From Chitinophaga sp. 180180018-3 (GTDB lineage Bacteria > Bacteroidota > Bacteroidia > Chitinophagales > Chitinophagaceae): DNA of 64,000 nt. Within the stretch, counting starts at the first letter, position 1, and each line of letters begins with the position of its first letter. Shown piece by piece: positions 61,141 to 64,000 of the stretch. The position numbers and the translations under genes were made by a program. The stretch covers positions 7,928,001-7,992,000 of the forward strand of contig NZ_CP140772.1 in assembly GCF_037893185.1 (NCBI RefSeq), given 5' to 3'. A model generated the notes under the pieces. It was not told the DNA's origin, did no database searches, and saw only the letters and a list, made by a program, of their open reading frames with translations.

Positions 61141-61614
61141 TCAGCGAAGGAAAAGAAAATAGACGAATATGCTAATTAAGACAATGATGATGATCACCGT
61201 CACAGGAAGTGAACCGGTAGCTTTTTTCTGAGTAGCATACTGGTCGCGCAGTATCTTGTCTATAGCGGTGCCGCCTGCCGGGATCCGTGGGCTAACCGGA
61301 GGAGGTGTTCCATATTCCTGCAGATGATCCACATAGTTTTTGCTGTCGGCTAATCCTGCGCTGGTTTGATCTTTATAATATTTAACAGCTTCTATCTTTT
61401 TCCCCTGTGAGAGAAGCATAAGCAGGTGTTTATCGCGATCTGCCGGTTGGGCAGCAACAAACTGATCATGTGGTGCATCGAGGTTATCTACATAATCCTT
61501 AGCCTCTTTGAGCTGGCAGCCGGTAGCATCGCGAAGCAATTTTATCGCTTCTATCTTCCGGTTGCTTTGCACCAGTTCGCGCAATGTATTTTCTATATCC
61601 AGGGGTATGTTCAT
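61141..61614 (-). CDS. Tail-anchored protein with two ribosomal L7/L12 C-terminal-like domains
   Basis: A 157-residue protein. Residues about 10-50 (RELVQSNRKIEAIKLLRDATGCQLKEAKDYVDNL) and 60-100 (LLMLLSQGKKIEAVKYYKDQTSAGLADSKNYVDHL) are two copies of the helix-turn-helix-like fold of the L7/L12 C-terminal domain. A Pro-rich linker and one C-terminal membrane helix follow (about 135-155, VTVIIIIVLISIFVYFLF). It probably sits on the inner face of the membrane with the helix at the C-terminus. The lipoprotein gene follows four bases later. It may act as a membrane-anchored adaptor; that is conjecture. Confidence 0.65.
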   Translation of the reverse strand: MNIPLDIENTLRELVQSNRKIEAIKLLRDATGCQLKEAKDYVDNLDAPHDQFVAAQPADRDKHLLMLLSQGKKIEAVKYYKDQTSAGLADSKNYVDHLQEYGTPPPVSPRIPAGGTAIDKILRDQYATQKKATGSLPVTVIIIIVLISIFVYFLFLR

Positions 61615-61935
61615 ACTTCAAAGTAATAAAAAAGGAGGAACTGGCGTAATTGATCTGCCTCAGAAAAAGATGTGGATATTTGCAGCAGTAAATGAATAAC
61701 TATGAATGATCTGAAATATTCGCCGGGCGAAATGATGGCAATTCATATTGGAGCATGTTCGCGCATTTCTGGAGTTGCTGGAAGCAGCGTCAATCGGCAT
61801 TGATCTGCTATGGAGCTGGATTTTCAGTAGTATAACATCTCTGTACAGTATAAATATCCGGAAACGGGATACTGCATTTTATTGTAGCTTTACCTCAGGA
61901 GACATATTGTATTATGTCAGTTAAGGAAATACAGC
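61615..61935. other. Intergenic region with possible remnant ORF
   Basis: 321 bases between two minus-strand genes. On the plus strand an ATG at 61701 opens a short frame (NDLKYSPGEMMAIHI). A shift near 61750 would continue it as EHVRAFLELLEAASIGIDLLW, so a frameshifted relic is possible, but neither part is convincing. No terminator or promoter was found. Confidence 0.3.
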
Positions 61936-62427
61936 TTAAATCCGCTTTGTAACAGACACCCACCCCGGCGGTGTTATTCCGGCCTGCCGTAATAATAAGT
62001 TGAGCTGTGCTGCATGATGTTGTACATGCCGCATGTTATACATTAACATTTCAAAGAGTGTGAAATCTTTACGTTTGCTGGTAAACCGCTTTGTCAACAG
62101 TTCTTCGTCAGTGTTTTTCGACAGTTGCGCACGGAGCTTTTCCCGGCCAACCCCCACAAACATTAGGAGGTCTTCTTTTTTATAATGGATGAAAGTTGCT
62201 TTTCTTTCGAATTCTGATTTTGTAAAAGGCGGAGGCGGAAAATAGTCTGCCTGATCTGGTGTGTCGGACAGGTAATAGTCCAAATAAAAAACAGTATGAT
62301 GGCTGAGACGACAAAAATTCGGTGCGTTGTTCCATTCTTCATCCGGATAGACTGCTATTGCATTTTCCAGCATATCGATAGCCGCTCCGAATTGTTGCCA
62401 TAAATGGGATTTCAAGGTGGTGGTCAT
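61936..62427 (-). CDS. DinB-family four-helix protein
   Basis: A 163-residue DinB/YfiT-like four-helix bundle. The family metal-binding His positions are probably those in LSHHTVFYLDYYL (about residue 43) and MRHVQHHAAQLNLLLRQAG near the end. Members are metal-dependent, often thiol-transferase-like enzymes without a settled substrate. It lies downstream of the SRPBCC gene, separated by 42 bases, and is probably last in the doxX-arsR-SRPBCC-dinB transcription unit. Confidence 0.85.
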   Translation of the reverse strand: MTTTLKSHLWQQFGAAIDMLENAIAVYPDEEWNNAPNFCRLSHHTVFYLDYYLSDTPDQADYFPPPPFTKSEFERKATFIHYKKEDLLMFVGVGREKLRAQLSKNTDEELLTKRFTSKRKDFTLFEMLMYNMRHVQHHAAQLNLLLRQAGITPPGWVSVTKRI

Positions 62428-62469
62428 AGCTGATTTTTATATTGAAGATAACCCTTTTCCGAGTGTAGC

Positions 62470-62979
62470 CTATGATACTTTCTTCATATTCAATAACAGC
62501 TTATCAAGTTTCTCCAGAGTTGCAGTCATCCCTTGTTCCATGCCCATCTGAATTACTTTTTCCAGATCTGAAAGCGAATCGTAAGTGACAATGGTTTCTA
62601 CCAAAGTGTTTTCGTTCTTGTCTGTAAAAATTACGCGCCATTTTGCAGAAGGCAGGTCTTTATTGATTTCGCCTGCTTCATTACTAAAAGCATCTGTGGA
62701 GGTAAAATAATCAATTGGTTTAATTATCAGATACGCTGTATATCCCCAATATGCGGTACCGTTGGGCTCTACCATTGCATAGTGCCAGTGACCGCCTTCC
62801 CGGAAGTCCATCGACTTTGTTTTAGTAGTAAGCGGAGCAGGTGCAAACCACTGGTTCAGTAATTCACTTTTGGTGTAGCAATCCCAAACCAACTGGCGGT
62901 CTGCTAAAAATTCACGCCTGATCGTCAGGGTATTTTGTTGTTTGTCAGCGATGAAATCGAACTGCAAATTAGGTTTCAT
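62470..62979 (-). CDS. SRPBCC (AHSA1-like) protein
   Basis: A 169-residue START/Bet v1-like protein with the AHSA1 pattern: LTIRREFLADRQLVWDCYTKSELLNQWFAP, FREGGHWHYAMVEPNGTAYWG and WRVIFTDKNENTLVETIVTYDS. It binds a hydrophobic ligand in its cavity or acts as a co-chaperone-like factor. Its start overlaps the arsR stop by one base, the standard arrangement of ArsR regulator plus SRPBCC pairs. Confidence 0.88.
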   Translation of the reverse strand: MKPNLQFDFIADKQQNTLTIRREFLADRQLVWDCYTKSELLNQWFAPAPLTTKTKSMDFREGGHWHYAMVEPNGTAYWGYTAYLIIKPIDYFTSTDAFSNEAGEINKDLPSAKWRVIFTDKNENTLVETIVTYDSLSDLEKVIQMGMEQGMTATLEKLDKLLLNMKKVS

Positions 62980-63296
62980 TATTTCTTCTTTTTAATTGTT
63001 GATAAAAGATGATCGAGTTGCTGAAAGCGGGTTTCCCAGATTTTTCTGAATTGCTCCAGCCATTTATCTATCTCTTTCATTTTATCAATTTCAAGTTGAT
63101 AGTATATTTCCCGGCCCTGGTGGCTTTGTGTCACCAGTTCACATTCAGTTAAAATTCTCAGATGTTTGGAAATTGCCTGTCGGGTTGTGTCGAAATGCTC
63201 GGCAATAGCATTGGGTGTCATTGCCTGCAATGCGATTAAAGTTAAGATGGCCCTTCGCGTTGGATCAGCAATGGCTTGAAAAATATCTCGTCTCAC
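62979..63296 (-). CDS. ArsR-family transcriptional regulator
   Basis: A 105-residue winged-helix regulator. [66 protein letters not shown] is a textbook ArsR domain. It lacks the CxC metal site, so it is not an arsenic or zinc sensor. This is the type that controls a SRPBCC partner, encoded next with a one-base overlap. The doxX gene lies about 60 bases upstream on the same strand. Confidence 0.9.
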   Translation of the reverse strand: MRRDIFQAIADPTRRAILTLIALQAMTPNAIAEHFDTTRQAISKHLRILTECELVTQSHQGREIYYQLEIDKMKEIDKWLEQFRKIWETRFQQLDHLLSTIKKKK

Positions 63297-63355
63297 TAAA
63301 GTATCTTTTTATTCTTTCCAATAGGAATGAGCCCACTCCTATGTGATCAGCTGCA

Positions 63356-63736
63356 CTATTTCCCAATCAGGGGCAGGTACTTTTCTTTATTATCTACCAT
63401 TACCCAGGCAATGATGGCAATCAATACAAATACAATAGGCAAACCTGATGGTGCCATGTTGATATTGGTAAGCAGAATGCCTGTTAATACAGGTAAAATA
63501 ACGATGGCGCCAAGTGCCCTGGTTCTTTTAAAGATCAATAGCAAGCCGCCAAGAATTTCTATAGTACCTACCAATGGCAGGAGCCAGCCTATTTCAGCAA
63601 ATGCCATCCCTGCTTTTACCATTTTTTCAGGCATATCCTTGGGCATTGGCATATAGTGAAAGAACTTATCCAGGCCTGCATTAATAAACATCAGACCAGT
63701 CAGGAGGCATAAAACGAAAAGGATTTTATTCTTCAT
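63356..63736 (-). CDS. DoxX-family membrane protein
   Basis: A 126-residue protein with four membrane helices (MKNKILFVLCLLTGLMFINAGLDKFF, GWLLPLVGTIEILGGLLLIF, LGAIVILPVLTGILLTNI, PIVFVLIAIIAWVMV) and the DoxX-type GLDKFF signature. Members are small respiratory or redox-associated membrane proteins of unclear activity. ATG 63736 (MKNKI) is preferred to the open frame to 63781. A full consensus promoter lies 35-66 bases upstream. Confidence 0.88.
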   Translation of the reverse strand: MKNKILFVLCLLTGLMFINAGLDKFFHYMPMPKDMPEKMVKAGMAFAEIGWLLPLVGTIEILGGLLLIFKRTRALGAIVILPVLTGILLTNINMAPSGLPIVFVLIAIIAWVMVDNKEKYLPLIGK

Positions 63737-63770
63737 AGTTGTTAGTTTTGGTTGAGAAACCGTTCGGTTG

Positions 63771-63802
63771 CAAATATACATGCAACTAATTGGTTTCTCA
63801 AA
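63771..63802 (-). promoter_or_regulatory. Consensus promoter of the doxX-arsR-SRPBCC-dinB unit
   Basis: On the minus strand TTTG (63799-63802), 20 bases, then TATATTTG (63771-63778), an exact TTTG-N20-TAnnTTTG match, 35 bases upstream of the doxX ATG. Confidence 0.65.
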
Positions 63803-63935
63803 GTTTTTTTAAAAGATTTTTTGGAGATTTTCGAGATTGTTTTTGTTACGATACAAATCTCATCAAAAAAAATCGTCCAATTGCAGTGTAAATGCGACAA
63901 TTTTAGTGGTTGAATACGACAGGGTTTTAATAGAA

Positions 63936-63961
63936 AAGAGCGCTCCAATTGGAGTGCTCTT
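63936..63961 (-). terminator. Terminator of a minus-strand gene beyond the right edge
   Basis: Stem AAGAGCGCTCC / GGAGTGCTCTT (one wobble pair) with an AATT loop. On the minus strand it is followed by TTTTCTATTAAAA, so it probably ends a gene transcribed from beyond the window. Confidence 0.6.
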
Positions 63962-64000
63962 ACAAAAGCCAACTCACATTCTGCAGCGTAGAAGCGGTGA

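Noticed and set aside
63742..63972. Minus-strand 76-codon ORF at the right edge
   Set aside because: It overlaps the doxX promoter and start and carries no recognisable domain.
1..64000. tRNA genes, CRISPR arrays, insertion sequences or prophage genes
   Set aside because: No T-arm-like GTTCRA motifs in a cloverleaf context, no spaced repeats, and no transposase or integrase frames were recognised.

Overview
The window looks like a chromosomal segment of a Bacteroidota bacterium, most likely Chitinophagaceae and Chitinophaga-like. The signs are a SusC/SusD pair, LytS/LytTR two-component pairs, a bacterial geranylgeranylglyceryl phosphate synthase, a type VI secretion tube protein of the Bacteroidota TssD kind, almost no Shine-Dalgarno sequences, and several promoters of the TTTG-N19/20-TAnnTTTG type. 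The assignment rests on gene content only. No tRNA, rRNA, CRISPR array, transposase or integrase was seen.

Layout. 1-13 kb: housekeeping and redox genes (pirin, HAD phosphatase, PAS sensor protein, 2Fe-2S reductase, dxs, a LytS/LytTR pair, GGGP synthase, B12-dependent ribonucleotide reductase). A perfect 49-bp inverted repeat fills the gap between dxs and the reductase. 13-22 kb: small exported and membrane proteins, a DUF2490 protein, a SusD/SusC pair without any glycoside hydrolase, a GNAT acetyltransferase and a PRPP synthetase-like protein. 22.9-30 kb: a compact VgrG, 60-aa ORF, 1283-aa PAAR-like effector, lipoprotein operon. The effector ends in a GH19-like domain and an LAS/M15-like zinc peptidase motif, so it looks like a cell-wall-degrading type VI effector with its putative immunity lipoprotein. 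31-37 kb: a tripartite RND efflux operon. 37-39 kb: acpP-fabF-rnc. 39-42 kb: a WYL regulator with two GyrI-type small-molecule-binding proteins. 42.5-45 kb: cytochrome bd oxidase (cydAB).

45-54.5 kb is a tightly packed minus-strand run: acyltransferase, LytS kinase, LytTR regulator, bestrophin channel, then JetA (DUF3375), JetB (DUF4194) and JetC (SMC/MukB-like ATPase). This is the Wadjet/MksBEF condensin core, but the nuclease subunit JetD/MksG is absent on both sides. 54.8-57.3 kb: a cysteine-free thioredoxin-fold protein, a methyltransferase and an AraC regulator. 57.3-58.6 kb is nearly gene-free; its right end has a consensus promoter, a hairpin and a terminator that look like a small RNA. 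58.6-60 kb: a PAS-LuxR regulator and an orphan TssD (Hcp) tube protein, which links back to the VgrG island. 60-64 kb: small genes, ending in a doxX-arsR-SRPBCC-dinB operon.

The most interesting points are the type VI effector/immunity island and the Jet/Mks core lacking its nuclease. Next come the perfect 49-bp inverted repeat and the candidate small transcripts at 13.4 and 58.4 kb.
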